Below, piece by piece: positions 1 to 7,855 of a stretch of 64,000 nucleotides of DNA; within the stretch, counting starts at the first letter, position 1, and each line of letters starts with the position of its first letter. A program made the position numbers and the translations under genes. The DNA comes from Microbacterium sp. oral taxon 186 str. F0373 (GTDB lineage Bacteria; Actinomycetota; Actinomycetes; Actinomycetales; Microbacteriaceae). The notes beneath the pieces were generated by a model. That model saw nothing but the letters and a program-made list of their open reading frames with translations. It made no database searches and was not told the DNA's origin. The stretch is taken from contig NZ_KE150458.1 in NCBI RefSeq assembly GCF_000411455.1, forward strand, positions 1 through 64,000, in the 5' to 3' direction.

Positions 1-995
1 CTCGCGATGCTGAGCGTAAGCCCTACACGAAGCGTGACGGTGAGCGTAAGCCGTACGCTCCTCGCGATGGCGAGCGTAAGCCGTACGTGAAGCGCGATGG
101 TGAGCGGAAGCCGTATGCTCCTCGTGATGGCGAGCGCAAGCCTTACGCACAGCGCGATGGGGATCGAACCTCCCGTGTGCCCGGTCGCAGTTCCCGGCCG
201 CCGCAGGGCTCGGAGCGTCGCACGGGCCCCACGGGGCCGCAGCTGCCCGACGATGTCACTCCTCAGGACCTGCCGGCATCCGCGCGCAACGAGCTGAAGA
301 CGCTGTCGAAGGAGAACGCCGAACAGGTCGCGCGTCATCTCGCCATGGCAGCACGTCTCATCGACGAGGACGCCGTCCGTGCGCACGAGCATGCCCTCGC
401 CGCGTCCCGCAGCGCTGGGCGCATCGCTATCGTGCGTGAGACCGTCGCCATCACCGCGTACGCGTTGGGCGACTTCGCCCTGGCGGTGCGTGAGTTGCGG
501 ACGTACCGGCGCATCTCCGGCCGTGATGACCAGATCGCCCTTCTCGTCGACAGCGAACGCGGCGTGGGCCGCGCTGATCGTGCACTCGAAGTGGGACGCG
601 CGGTGGATCGTTCGACGTTGACCACCGAAGTGCGCGTGGAGCTGGCGATTGCCATGTCGGGGGCTCGACTCGACCTCGGTGAGACGGAGCGCGCACTCAG
701 CGAACTGGACATCCCCGAGTTGGACCCCGATCGTGCCTTCTCGTGGAGCCCCGGGCTGTTCGCGGCGCGGGCTGCGGTGCTCGAGGAGCTTGGCCGCGTC
801 GATGAGGCGCAGCAGTGGCAGCGACGCGCCGAGGTGGCCGCGGAGGCGCTCGGGGCCGTCGATGCGGATCTCGAGGTGATCGAGATCGACGAGATCGAGG
901 AGATCGCGCTGCCGGCGGAGGAGGACATCGCCCCCACGGTCGAGAGCGACGGTTCCGGCGACGACGAGTCGGATGCAGAGGAAGCGGAGCGCTGA
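1..995 (+). CDS. TPR-type protein with charged repetitive N-terminus (5' end outside window)
   Basis: The reading frame (codons from base 3) is open from the left edge, so the true start lies upstream; a GTG at 87 is inside the decapeptide repeat and is not a convincing start. The visible protein has three parts: the basic RDGERKPY repeat and a Pro/Arg-rich linker, a helical region of about 200 residues with Ala-rich alternation typical of TPR-like helical hairpins, and a very acidic tail of Glu/Asp/Ile runs. The function is unknown. The stop overlaps the start of the HAD phosphatase gene (TGATG at 993-997), the same pairing as the mycobacterial Rv1691-Rv1692 genes (from memory). The basic N-terminus and acidic C-terminus suggest nucleic-acid or ribosome association, which is inference only. 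Confidence 0.8.
   Translation, partial: RDAERKPYTKRDGERKPYAPRDGERKPYVKRDGERKPYAPRDGERKPYAQRDGDRTSRVPGRSSRPPQGSERRTGPTGPQLPDDVTPQDLPASARNELKTLSKENAEQVARHLAMAARLIDEDAVRAHEHALAASRSAGRIAIVRETVAITAYALGDFALAVRELRTYRRISGRDDQIALLVDSERGVGRADRALEVGRAVDRSTLTTEVRVELAIAMSGARLDLGETERALSELDIPELDPDRAFSWSPGLFAARAAVLEELGRVDEAQQWQRRAEVAAEALGAVDADLEVIEIDEIEEIALPAEEDIAPTVESDGSGDDESDAEEAER
3..152 (+). repeat. 30-bp tandem repeat inside a CDS (decapeptide repeat)
   Basis: Five full in-frame 30-bp units lie at 3-32, 33-62, 63-92, 93-122 and 123-152, with a sixth degenerate unit beginning at 153. Each encodes R-D-(G/A)-E-R-K-P-Y followed by TK, AP, VK, AP or AQ, so the unit endings suggest a 60-bp higher-order period. 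The repeat is already running at the first base, so the array continues upstream of the window. Synonymous differences between units (GGT/GGC, CGT/CGG/CGC) show that selection acts on the peptide rather than being a very recent DNA duplication. Confidence 0.9.
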
Positions 996-2032
996 TGGGC
1001 CTCTTCTCGAAGCGCGCGCCTCGCACTCCCCTCGACGGTGTCGACGCGGTGCTCGCGGACCTGGATGGGGTCGTCTACGCCGGCCCGGGGGCCCTCCCGT
1101 ATGCCGTCGACAGCCTGAATGCGGCGGCTGTGTCGCGGCGCCTCGGGTACATCACCAACAACGCGTCCCGACGTGATGCCGTCGTGGCGGAACACTTGCG
1201 CGAGCTGGGGCTGGCCTCCACACGCGCCGAAGACGTCGTGACCAGTCCGCAGGCCGCGATGCGGTTGCTGCGCGATCGCGTCGCACCGGGATCCACGATC
1301 CTCGTCGTCGGTGGCGACGGCCTCGTCTTCGAAGTCGAGAAGGCCGGCTACGTCGTGACCCGCAGCGCCGAGGACGCCCCCGCGGCCGTCGTCCAGGGAT
1401 TTGCTCCCCAGGTGGGCTGGGAGCAGCTGGCCGAAGCCGCGTACGCTCTGGCGACGCCGGAGGATGCCGGCGGCATCCCGTGGATCGCCACGAACACCGA
1501 CTGGACGATTCCGCAGGCACGTGGCATCGCACCGGGAAACGGAACACTCGTGTCTGCCGTGCATACGGCCGTCGGTCGGCTCGCCGTCGTCGCGGGCAAG
1601 CCGGAGCGGCCGATCTTCGATGAGGCCGTCGCGCGTTTCGCGGCACACAAGGCGCTCTTCATCGGCGACCGGCTCGACACCGACATCGCGGGCGCCCAGG
1701 CTGCGGGGCTCGACTCGGTGCTGGTGCTGACCGGCATCGACCGACCCAAGCACGTGCTTGCCGCTCCGCCGACGGCGCGGCCCACCTTCATCCTCGGCGA
1801 TCTGCGCGAGTTGCACGAGGAGTACCCGGAGACGGTCGTCCAGGGAGAGGTGACCTCCGTCCGTGATGCGGCCGTGCGGATCGACGGCGCCGACATCCAC
1901 GTCGTGTCGGAGGGGTCCCGGCCGATCGATCTCGTACGCGCGGGCGCCGCAGCCATCTGGGCCACCGGGCGCGCCATCTACGGGTTCCGCGTGCCCGAGC
2001 GGCTGTACGCGGATCCCTTCCACCGCCCGTGA
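995..2032 (+). CDS. HAD-IIA family hydrolase (NagD-like phosphatase)
   Basis: 345 residues from ATG 995, translationally coupled to the preceding TPR gene. Haloacid-dehalogenase motif I is seen as A-D-L-D-G-V near residue 27; the motif II region is ITNNASR; a Lys in AGKPERP and the motif III/IV segment IGDRLDTDIAGA complete the HAD site, with a large type-IIA cap between. Family members dephosphorylate small phosphorylated metabolites (glycerol-3-phosphate, nucleotides, 4-nitrophenyl phosphate) in the cytoplasm; the substrate here cannot be read from sequence. The C-terminal ~70 residues follow the normal domain and may carry a small GNAT-like or regulatory extension, as in mycobacterial Rv1692 (inference). 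An ORF tail continues in the same frame after the stop; see the remnant entry. Confidence 0.88.
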   Translation: MGLFSKRAPRTPLDGVDAVLADLDGVVYAGPGALPYAVDSLNAAAVSRRLGYITNNASRRDAVVAEHLRELGLASTRAEDVVTSPQAAMRLLRDRVAPGSTILVVGGDGLVFEVEKAGYVVTRSAEDAPAAVVQGFAPQVGWEQLAEAAYALATPEDAGGIPWIATNTDWTIPQARGIAPGNGTLVSAVHTAVGRLAVVAGKPERPIFDEAVARFAAHKALFIGDRLDTDIAGAQAAGLDSVLVLTGIDRPKHVLAAPPTARPTFILGDLRELHEEYPETVVQGEVTSVRDAAVRIDGADIHVVSEGSRPIDLVRAGAAAIWATGRAIYGFRVPERLYADPFHRP

Positions 2033-2131
2033 ACTTCTGTTCTCACTGACCGCGCCGAGAAGGCCCGTGCACGCTCGCGGAAAGTCGTCGACAAGGCGGC
2101 CAAGAAGGCGGCGAAGAAGCTCGGCGTCTGA
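2033..2131 (+). pseudogene. Orphan Lys/Ala-rich C-terminal tail, remnant of a small gene
   Basis: Immediately after the HAD stop (TGA 2030-2032) the same frame stays open for 32 codons and then stops at 2129-2131. It encodes a basic, alanine-rich sequence ending K-K-A-A-K-K-L-G-V, which looks like a genuine protein C-terminus rather than random translation. There is no ATG, GTG or TTG in frame after the HAD stop. In mycobacteria a ~58-residue gene (Rv1693, from memory) lies between the HAD gene and tlyA-nadK-recN. The simplest reading is that a deletion removed the start of such a gene, and the expected tlyA, nadK and recN neighbours are absent. Stop-codon readthrough giving a HAD variant is the alternative. 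Confidence 0.45.
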
Positions 2132-2146
2132 GACGCGGTGCCCGCC

Positions 2147-2503
2147 TCACTCCCAGCCGAAGGTGTTGAACCACTCGGCGCGAGCGGCGGATTCGGCGAC
2201 ATCCTCGGTGCCGCGAAATCGGTCATGGGCGCCCAGGCGGCCGTCGACCAACGGCACGAAGGCATCGCACCCGAGGCCCCGCGCCCGTCCATCGGGAAAG
2301 CCGGCGGCGGGGGAAGTGTCTGCCAGGCGTGGCGCGCTGATGGCCTCGGCACCGGAGGCCGGGCACGTCGGCGGGTCGGCGTCGACGTCCGACCACATCT
2401 GCGACGTGCCGACGCGGTTGTGCAGTCCCGCATGCCCGGACGCTCGCGTGCACAGGGCGCCCCCTCGCCGGCTGCGGCACCACCGTGTCGTGGGATACGT
2501 CAC
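2147..2503 (-). CDS. Hypothetical 118-residue Cys-containing protein
   Basis: I do not recognise a family. Two things argue that this is a real gene. A TAAGCT hexamer (2510-2515, minus strand) sits exactly six bases upstream of GTG 2503, the leaderless-promoter spacing shared by many genes in this window. The protein is also not compositionally random: it has RWCRSRRGG, LCTRASGHAGLH, MWSDVDADPPTCPASG and a terminal AEWFNTFGWE. Four cysteines plus nearby histidines could bind a metal such as zinc (inference). An ATG one codon upstream (2506) is the alternative start. It lies in the synteny break after the HAD gene and is convergent with it. Confidence 0.55.
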   Translation of the reverse strand: MTYPTTRWCRSRRGGALCTRASGHAGLHNRVGTSQMWSDVDADPPTCPASGAEAISAPRLADTSPAAGFPDGRARGLGCDAFVPLVDGRLGAHDRFRGTEDVAESAARAEWFNTFGWE

Positions 2504-2576
2504 CATCCCAGCTTAGGCATCGCCGCGGGGACGGAGATGCTCCCTGCACACTCGCCGCCGCCTAGGATGGAGGATC

Positions 2577-3263
2577 GTGACCGAGAACCTTCGACAGATC
2601 TTCGATGCCGACGTTCGCGACATCAGCTACCTCGATGAGGGCACCGGCCCCGCCATCGTTCTGCTGCCTGAGGCGGGACTGGACTTCGCCTACTTCGGCG
2701 CGCTGGCCAGCATCCTCGTCGAAGAGGACTTCCGCGTGGTGCGCATCGCCACACGACGCTCCACGGCGCCGACGTTGCACGAACTCGCCCAGGACGTGGT
2801 GGACGTCCTCGACCACCTGCAGATCTCGGAAGCCTGGATCGGTGGACACGGATTCGGCGGTGCGGTCGCTCGAACCGTCGCGATCGACCATCACGACCAT
2901 GTGAGCGGGGTGCTGTTGCTGGGCGTCGCCCGCCAAGCTCCGTACGGTGGTGACTTCGACGCGGAGGTGCGCGCAGTCTTCGGCGACTCGTTCTCGCCGC
3001 AGACCGATGTGCGTCAGATGCAAGCGGATGCGCTCGCGGCGACGGACGGCGCGGCCTGGCAGCCTGTCGCGGATGCCACGCCCGTGCTCATCGTCCAGGG
3101 ATCCGCGGACCGCGTCACGCCGGTCGAGGCCGGAGAGTCGCTGCGCAAGGCCGCGCCGGGGCTGGTCAGCGTGAAAGCGGTCGACGGCGCCGGCCACTTC
3201 TTTCCCCTGACCCACCCCGGCGAGACGTCGTGGTTCATCGAGGACTACCTCGACTGGGACTGA
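2577..3263 (+). CDS. Alpha/beta-hydrolase fold protein lacking the nucleophile serine
   Basis: 228 residues, the compact size of alpha/beta-hydrolases. Visible landmarks are the strand-beta3 segment GPAIVLLPE, the nucleophile elbow G-H-G-F-G-G (residues 90-95), an acid in QGSADRVTP (Asp178) and a C-terminal His in GAGHFFP (His207). At the elbow the serine of the usual GHSxGG is glycine (codon GGA 2850-2852), so ordinary ester hydrolysis is not expected. It may be a binding or scaffold pseudoenzyme, or use another residue. The start GTG 2577 follows GGAGG (2569-2573) by only three bases, and TAGGAT at 2563-2568 is a plausible -10 just upstream. The gene stands alone on its strand. Confidence 0.78.
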   Translation: MTENLRQIFDADVRDISYLDEGTGPAIVLLPEAGLDFAYFGALASILVEEDFRVVRIATRRSTAPTLHELAQDVVDVLDHLQISEAWIGGHGFGGAVARTVAIDHHDHVSGVLLLGVARQAPYGGDFDAEVRAVFGDSFSPQTDVRQMQADALAATDGAAWQPVADATPVLIVQGSADRVTPVEAGESLRKAAPGLVSVKAVDGAGHFFPLTHPGETSWFIEDYLDWD

Positions 3264-3275
3264 GAGCCGTCCCGC

Positions 3276-3450
3276 TCAGGCTGTCGGGCCGTCGTGCTGC
3301 CCATCGCCGATCTCCTCGACGAGCTTTCCCGTGAAGGCGGCGAGGTCGTCCGGCGGGGGAGATCATCACCGCCGTGACCCGGCATCCGTCACCGCCTGCC
3401 AGGGTGCGGTCAGTTCGCCGTCCTCGAGGCCGCTCGTCGCGACAGCGACG
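3276..3450 (-). pseudogene. Remnant of a DJ-1/PfpI-family (YhbO-like) gene with large internal deletion
   Basis: Read on the minus strand, the sequence first encodes VAVATSGLEDGELTAPWQAV, matching the start of DJ-1/PfpI glyoxalase-chaperone proteins (first strand plus the E-D-x-E-x-T-x-P helix), then D-A-G-S-R-R and two stops. In the same frame it continues P-D-D-L-A-A-F-T-G-K-L-V-E-E-I, matching the family C-terminus (the R-x-P-D-D-L-P-A-F-N signature), and ends at TGA 3276-3278. About 110 residues, including the catalytic Cys-His region, are missing. No credible start codon is present. This is a dead gene whose two ends were joined by deletion. Confidence 0.7.
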
Positions 3451-3462
3451 TATGATCGACGG

Positions 3463-3606
3463 ATGACCACCTCTCACCAGCCCCAGGTCGCTGTCGACGA
3501 CGACGCTTCGAGCGCTCAGGGTGCCATCACGCTTCTCCCGCTCGTGGACGCGAGCGTCGACGCATCCGCATCGTGCTGCGGTGGCGGGTCCTGCAGTATC
3601 GGCTGA
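3463..3606 (+). CDS. 47-residue peptide with C-terminal CCGGGSC motif
   Basis: It starts at ATG 3463, with a near-consensus -10 TATGAT (3451-3456) exactly six bases upstream, so the mRNA is probably leaderless. The peptide has a hydrophilic N-half, a short hydrophobic stretch ITLLPLVDA, and ends S-C-C-G-G-G-S-C-S-I-G. Three cysteines in seven residues near the C-terminus suggest metal or thiol chemistry, or a modified-peptide core; no modifying enzyme is adjacent. It is convergent with the MFS exporter gene at 3656. I do not recognise a named family, and the function is unknown. Confidence 0.65.
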   Translation: MTTSHQPQVAVDDDASSAQGAITLLPLVDASVDASASCCGGGSCSIG

Positions 3607-3655
3607 GCGTCCCGAGTTCTGCCGTCCGATTCGCGCAGGGTCGGCGCGCGTCAGC

Positions 3656-5134
3656 TCAGTGCGCGGGTGGCCCGTCCGGTACGTCATCCGGCTTTCTGAT
3701 GAGGAAAGCACTGATCAACAGCGGCGTGCCGATGATCGCCGCGAGCAGGAACGCCGCCCGTGCGCCTGCAGCTCCGGCGGGCGCCTCGGCCACTCCGCTC
3801 CGAGCCGCACCCGCAGCCACTGACGACATCACCGAGATCAGGAGGGCGATGCCGGCTGCCCCCGCGACCTGCTGGATCGTCGAGACCATCGCGCTGCCGT
3901 ACGAGTAGAACCGCGGCTCGAGCGAGCCCAAAGAGGCCGTGAACAACGGCGTGAAGGACATCGCCAGCCCGATCGACAGCAACGTCTGGGTTCCGATGAG
4001 GATCCACACCGGGGTCGACTCGGTGAGCATCGTGAAGCTCCACAGGATCGTCAGCACGATGATCGTCCCGGGAAGCAGCAGCACGCGGGTGCCCCAGCGA
4101 TCGTAGACGCGTCCGATGACCGGGCCGAGTAGGCCCATCGCCAGCGCTCCCGGCAGCACGACGAGGCCGGAGGCGCTCGCCGACAGCCCCAGGGTGTTCT
4201 GCAGATACAGCGGGAGCGCAGTCAGCGTTCCGAAGAACGCCAGCGACATCACCGCGAAGTGCGCGACCGACAGGGAGAAGTTGCTCGAGCGGAAGATGCG
4301 CAGATCGAGGAGCGCCTCATCCCGCTTCTGCAGGATCACCTGACGCCAGACGAACAGTCCGAGGGCCACCAGTCCGATGCCCAGCGCGACGACGAGAGTC
4401 GTGGTCGCCGCCTCCGCGGCGGCGACATCCGTCCCGTGCCCACCGATCTGGCTGAGCCCGAAGACCACCCCGCCGAACCCGACGGCGGACAGGAGCACGG
4501 AGAGGATGTCGATCGGCGTGTGCGTGCTCTCTCCCAGGTTGTGGATCCAGCGCACCCCCACGACCAGGGCCACCAGCGCGATCGGAAGGACGATCGCGAA
4601 GATCCACCGCCACGTCAGATTGTCGAGCACGATGCCCGCCATCGTCGGTCCGATGGCGGGGGCCAGCGAGATCACCACGCTGACACGGCCCATCATCCGC
4701 CCCCGCAGGTGCGGCGGGACGACAGTCATGAGCGTCGTCATGAGCAGGGGCATCATGATGGCCGTGCCCGACGCCTGGACGACACGGGCCGCGACGAGCA
4801 CTTCGAAGCCCGGGGCGATCAGCGCGATCAGCGTGCCCGCGGAGAACAGACCCATCGCCGTCGCGAACATCGCCCGCGTCGTGAATCGCCGCAGCAGAAA
4901 ACCCGTGGTGGGGATCACGACCGCCATCGTCAGCATGAACGCGGTGGTCAGCCACTGCGCGGCCACCGCGGTGATGCCGAGGTCGCCGATCAGGTGCGGA
5001 ATCGCGACGCCCATCGTCGTCTCGTTCAGGATGGCCACGAACGCGGCGGCCAGCAGCAACCAGATGACGCGGTTCTCCTTGGCTCCGACCTGCGTGGGCG
5101 CATCAGGCGTGGTGGCGGTGTCGGGAGAGGTCAT
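3656..5134 (-). CDS. MFS drug exporter, DHA2 (EmrB/QacA-type)
   Basis: 492 residues with about 14 predicted transmembrane helices, the DHA2 size. It carries the early motif NETTMGVAIPHLIGDLGI typical of EmrB/LmrB/QacA, a loop 2-3 segment G-F-L-L-R-R-F, and the motif-C-like APAIGPTMAGIV in helix 5. These proteins expel hydrophobic drugs by proton antiport at the cytoplasmic membrane. The start is ATG 5134, preceded by AGGAG with good spacing; the open frame continues further upstream but is Arg-rich shadow sequence. The gene stands alone, convergent with the CCGGGSC peptide gene and divergent from the DUF1345 gene. The substrate is unknown. Confidence 0.9.
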   Translation of the reverse strand: MTSPDTATTPDAPTQVGAKENRVIWLLLAAAFVAILNETTMGVAIPHLIGDLGITAVAAQWLTTAFMLTMAVVIPTTGFLLRRFTTRAMFATAMGLFSAGTLIALIAPGFEVLVAARVVQASGTAIMMPLLMTTLMTVVPPHLRGRMMGRVSVVISLAPAIGPTMAGIVLDNLTWRWIFAIVLPIALVALVVGVRWIHNLGESTHTPIDILSVLLSAVGFGGVVFGLSQIGGHGTDVAAAEAATTTLVVALGIGLVALGLFVWRQVILQKRDEALLDLRIFRSSNFSLSVAHFAVMSLAFFGTLTALPLYLQNTLGLSASASGLVVLPGALAMGLLGPVIGRVYDRWGTRVLLLPGTIIVLTILWSFTMLTESTPVWILIGTQTLLSIGLAMSFTPLFTASLGSLEPRFYSYGSAMVSTIQQVAGAAGIALLISVMSSVAAGAARSGVAEAPAGAAGARAAFLLAAIIGTPLLISAFLIRKPDDVPDGPPAH

Positions 5135-5241
5135 CGGGCTCCTGGGTGTCGTCGGGACGCGTTCCCGGCGGGCGGGGCGACTGTCCACTGTAACGGGAGG
5201 GTCGGACACGGCATTCCCGGTCGCGGTGGGAGCATCGAGGC

Positions 5242-5895
5242 ATGAGCTTTCGTCGTCATCCGTCGCGGGTGGCCGTCCGCGGCCCCCTCTCCCTCTCCGT
5301 CGGGGCCGTGGTCGCCGTCGTCGCGTCGGTCGGTGCCGGGCTCTCCGTCGGTCTTCTCGCCGGATGGGCCGTCGTGGCCGCGACCAACGTGGTGTGGCTG
5401 CTGAGCGTGGTCTGGCCGATGGATGCCGAGCAGACGCGCTCGCACACGACGAGCGTCGACCCGGGCCGGCCGGTCGCGCGCCTGATCGCACTCGCGGGCA
5501 GCGTCGCGAGCCTCGGCGGCGTGGTCGCGGTGCTGATCGGGAGTGGGAGCAGCGGGCACGCCCGCGCGTTCCTCGTCGCGGGGGTGGCGATCGCGGCCGT
5601 GGTGAGCTCGTGGGCGCTCATCCAGGTCGACTACATGCTGCGCTATGCGCGCGTCTACTACGGACGCGTCGCCGCGGGGATGGCGGGTGGCATCGACTTC
5701 AATCAGGACGATGCGCCGACGTACTCCGACTTCGGCTACTTCTCGGTCGGCCTGGGGATGACCTACCAGGTGTCCGACACGAATGTGTCCGCGAATGAGA
5801 TCCGGCGCATCATCGTCGCGCAGACGCTGCTGGCCTACCTGTTCGGGGCCGTCATCCTGGCATCGGTGATCAATCTCGTCGCCGGCCTCGGCTGA
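5242..5895 (+). CDS. DUF1345 integral membrane protein
   Basis: 217 residues with about five transmembrane helices. The family signature is clear: the loop D-F-G-Y-F-S-V-G-L-G-M-T-Y-Q-V-S-D-T followed by a charged segment (NEIRRIIVAQTLLAYLFG) is the DUF1345 hallmark. No biochemical role is established for the family. The start ATG 5242 is preceded by purine-rich GGGAG and GAGG stretches. It lies upstream of the ABC exporter gene, but that gene has its own leaderless promoter, so the two need not be co-transcribed. Confidence 0.85.
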   Translation: MSFRRHPSRVAVRGPLSLSVGAVVAVVASVGAGLSVGLLAGWAVVAATNVVWLLSVVWPMDAEQTRSHTTSVDPGRPVARLIALAGSVASLGGVVAVLIGSGSSGHARAFLVAGVAIAAVVSSWALIQVDYMLRYARVYYGRVAAGMAGGIDFNQDDAPTYSDFGYFSVGLGMTYQVSDTNVSANEIRRIIVAQTLLAYLFGAVILASVINLVAGLG

Positions 5896-5932
5896 GCCGC
5901 CGCCCCTTCCGGCACGGGGTTAGAGTGACCCG

Positions 5933-7849
5933 GTGAGTATGGGCATGGGGGGAATGGGGCCGGGTGGACGTCCGGCGGCCTTCCGCGGCGTTGACGAAGG
6001 CGCGCAACGGCGACTGAACGCACAGGCCCCGGCGATCCCGAACCTGGGTGCTCGGGTCGTGGGCCTGTTCCGCCCCTACCGCCTGCGCATCCTCGTGACC
6101 GCGGTGATGGTCGTCGTCGGCGCGGCGATCGGTGTCGTCCCGCCCCTCATCGTGCAGCGCATCTTCGACGACGCGCTGTTTCCCACGGACGGTGCGCCTC
6201 CCGATCTCGCGCTCCTGCTGCGGTTGGTGCTCACCATGATCGGGCTGTTCCTGTTCTCCGCGGTGCTCGGTGTCACCCAGACCTGGCTCACTTCGACGGT
6301 CGGCAATCGTGTGACGGGAGACCTCCGGGTCCGCCTGTTCGATCACCTGCAGGCGATGGAGCTGGGCTTCTTCACCCGGACGAAGACCGGGGTCATCCAG
6401 TCGCGGCTGCAGAACGACGTCGGCGGCGTCTCGGACGTCTTGACCAACACCATCACCAGCATCCTCGGCAACACGGTTACCGTGATCTCCGCCCTCGTCG
6501 CCATGATCCTGATCGACTGGCGGCTGACCATCATCGCCGTGATCATGATGCCCGCGCTCGTGCTCGTGCAGAGGCGGGTGGGGCAGGTGCGGGCCCGTAT
6601 CGCGGGGCAGACGCAGGAGTCGCTGAGCGAACTGACCAGCATCACCCAGGAGACGCTGTCGGTCAGCGGCATCCTTCTGTCCAAGGCCTTCAACCGCCAA
6701 CGGGCGGAGTCGGAGCGCTACCGCGCAGAGAACCTCAACCAGGTCCGTCTCCAGGTGCGCCGGGCCATGAGCGGACAGGGCTTCTTCGCCGTCGTGCAGG
6801 TCATCATGGCCTCGGTGCCCGCCGTCATCTATCTGGTGTCGGGCTACCTCATCGCGGGCGGTACCGGCGCGATCACGGCCGGCACCGTCGTCGCCTTCAC
6901 CACGGTGCAGGCGCGCCTGCTCCAACCGCTCATGGGGCTGATGCGTGTGGCGCTGGATCTGCAGACCTCCCGGGCACTGTTCGCGCGCATCTTCGAGTAC
7001 CTCGACTTGACGCCGGCCATCGTCGACGCTCCCGACGCGATCGACGTCGCGCGCGCTCCCGGGCCGATCGGACGCGTCGAGTTCCGCGACGTCGTCTTCC
7101 GCTATCCGGATGCCGCGGGCGACACCCGCCCGACGCTCGACGGAGTGTCCTTCGTCGCCGAGCCCGGCCAGCACATCGCTTTCGTGGGGCCGTCCGGCGC
7201 GGGCAAGACCACCATCGTCTACCTTGCTCCGCGTCTGTACGAAGCATCCGAGGGCGCCGTCGTCTTCGCCGGGCGGGATGTACGGGAGCTCACCCAGGAC
7301 TCGATCGTGGAGAACGTCGGCATCGTCTCCCAGGAGACCTACCTGTTCCACGCCACCATCGCCGATAACCTCCGCTACGCGAAGCCCGATGCCACCGACG
7401 AGGAGCTCGTGGCGGCGTGCACGGCGGCGAACATCCACCACGCCATCGCGAGCTTCGAGCACGGCTACGACACCGTCGTCGGCGAGCGCGGCTATCGGCT
7501 CTCGGGCGGCGAGAAGCAGCGGATCGCGATCGCGCGCGTCCTGCTGAAGGATCCACCGGTGCTGCTGCTGGACGAGGCCACGTCGGCTTTGGACACGGTC
7601 TCGGAACGGGTCGTGCAGGAAGCGCTGGACAATGTGGCGCGCGGGCGCACCACCATCTCGATCGCGCACCGGCTGTCGACCGTCGTCGGCGCCGACGTCA
7701 TCCACGTCGTCGAGGCGGGGCGCATCGTCGAGTCCGGGACCCACAGCGAACTTCTGGCCCAGGGTGGGCTCTACGCCGAGCTGGCGCTCGAGCAGATGGC
7801 GGCCGCGACGATCGCGGGCATGGAGGCGCAGGCGCGCGAACAGGCCTGA
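5933..7849 (+). CDS. ABC exporter half-transporter (fused membrane and ATPase domains)
   Basis: 638 residues. A Gly/Met-rich N-terminus precedes a six-helix ABC type-1 transmembrane domain (about residues 40-340). The nucleotide-binding domain has Walker A GPSGAGKTT (about 420), Q-loop SQETYLF, signature LSGGEKQR (about 523), Walker B VLLLDEAT and H-loop SIAHRLST. It resembles MsbA/LmrA-type multidrug or lipid exporters, which work as dimers in the cytoplasmic membrane. TAGAGT (5921-5926) lies exactly six bases before GTG 5933, which supports this GTG, rather than ATG 5939, as the leaderless start. It is a single gene with no partner subunit nearby, consistent with a homodimer. Confidence 0.92.
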   Translation: MSMGMGGMGPGGRPAAFRGVDEGAQRRLNAQAPAIPNLGARVVGLFRPYRLRILVTAVMVVVGAAIGVVPPLIVQRIFDDALFPTDGAPPDLALLLRLVLTMIGLFLFSAVLGVTQTWLTSTVGNRVTGDLRVRLFDHLQAMELGFFTRTKTGVIQSRLQNDVGGVSDVLTNTITSILGNTVTVISALVAMILIDWRLTIIAVIMMPALVLVQRRVGQVRARIAGQTQESLSELTSITQETLSVSGILLSKAFNRQRAESERYRAENLNQVRLQVRRAMSGQGFFAVVQVIMASVPAVIYLVSGYLIAGGTGAITAGTVVAFTTVQARLLQPLMGLMRVALDLQTSRALFARIFEYLDLTPAIVDAPDAIDVARAPGPIGRVEFRDVVFRYPDAAGDTRPTLDGVSFVAEPGQHIAFVGPSGAGKTTIVYLAPRLYEASEGAVVFAGRDVRELTQDSIVENVGIVSQETYLFHATIADNLRYAKPDATDEELVAACTAANIHHAIASFEHGYDTVVGERGYRLSGGEKQRIAIARVLLKDPPVLLLDEATSALDTVSERVVQEALDNVARGRTTISIAHRLSTVVGADVIHVVEAGRIVESGTHSELLAQGGLYAELALEQMAAATIAGMEAQAREQA

Positions 7850-7855
7850 GGCCGC

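Noticed and set aside
335..2023. Long minus-strand open frame opposite the TPR and HAD genes (562 codons)
   Set aside because: It lies antisense to two well-supported genes, has no promoter signature or family motif, and its His/Arg/Gly-rich composition is typical of high-GC shadow translation.
5870..7744. 624-codon minus-strand open frame opposite the ABC exporter
   Set aside because: Antisense to a complete ABC transporter with all motifs; the composition (Asp/His/Arg/Gly) is that of the complement of a GC3-rich gene.
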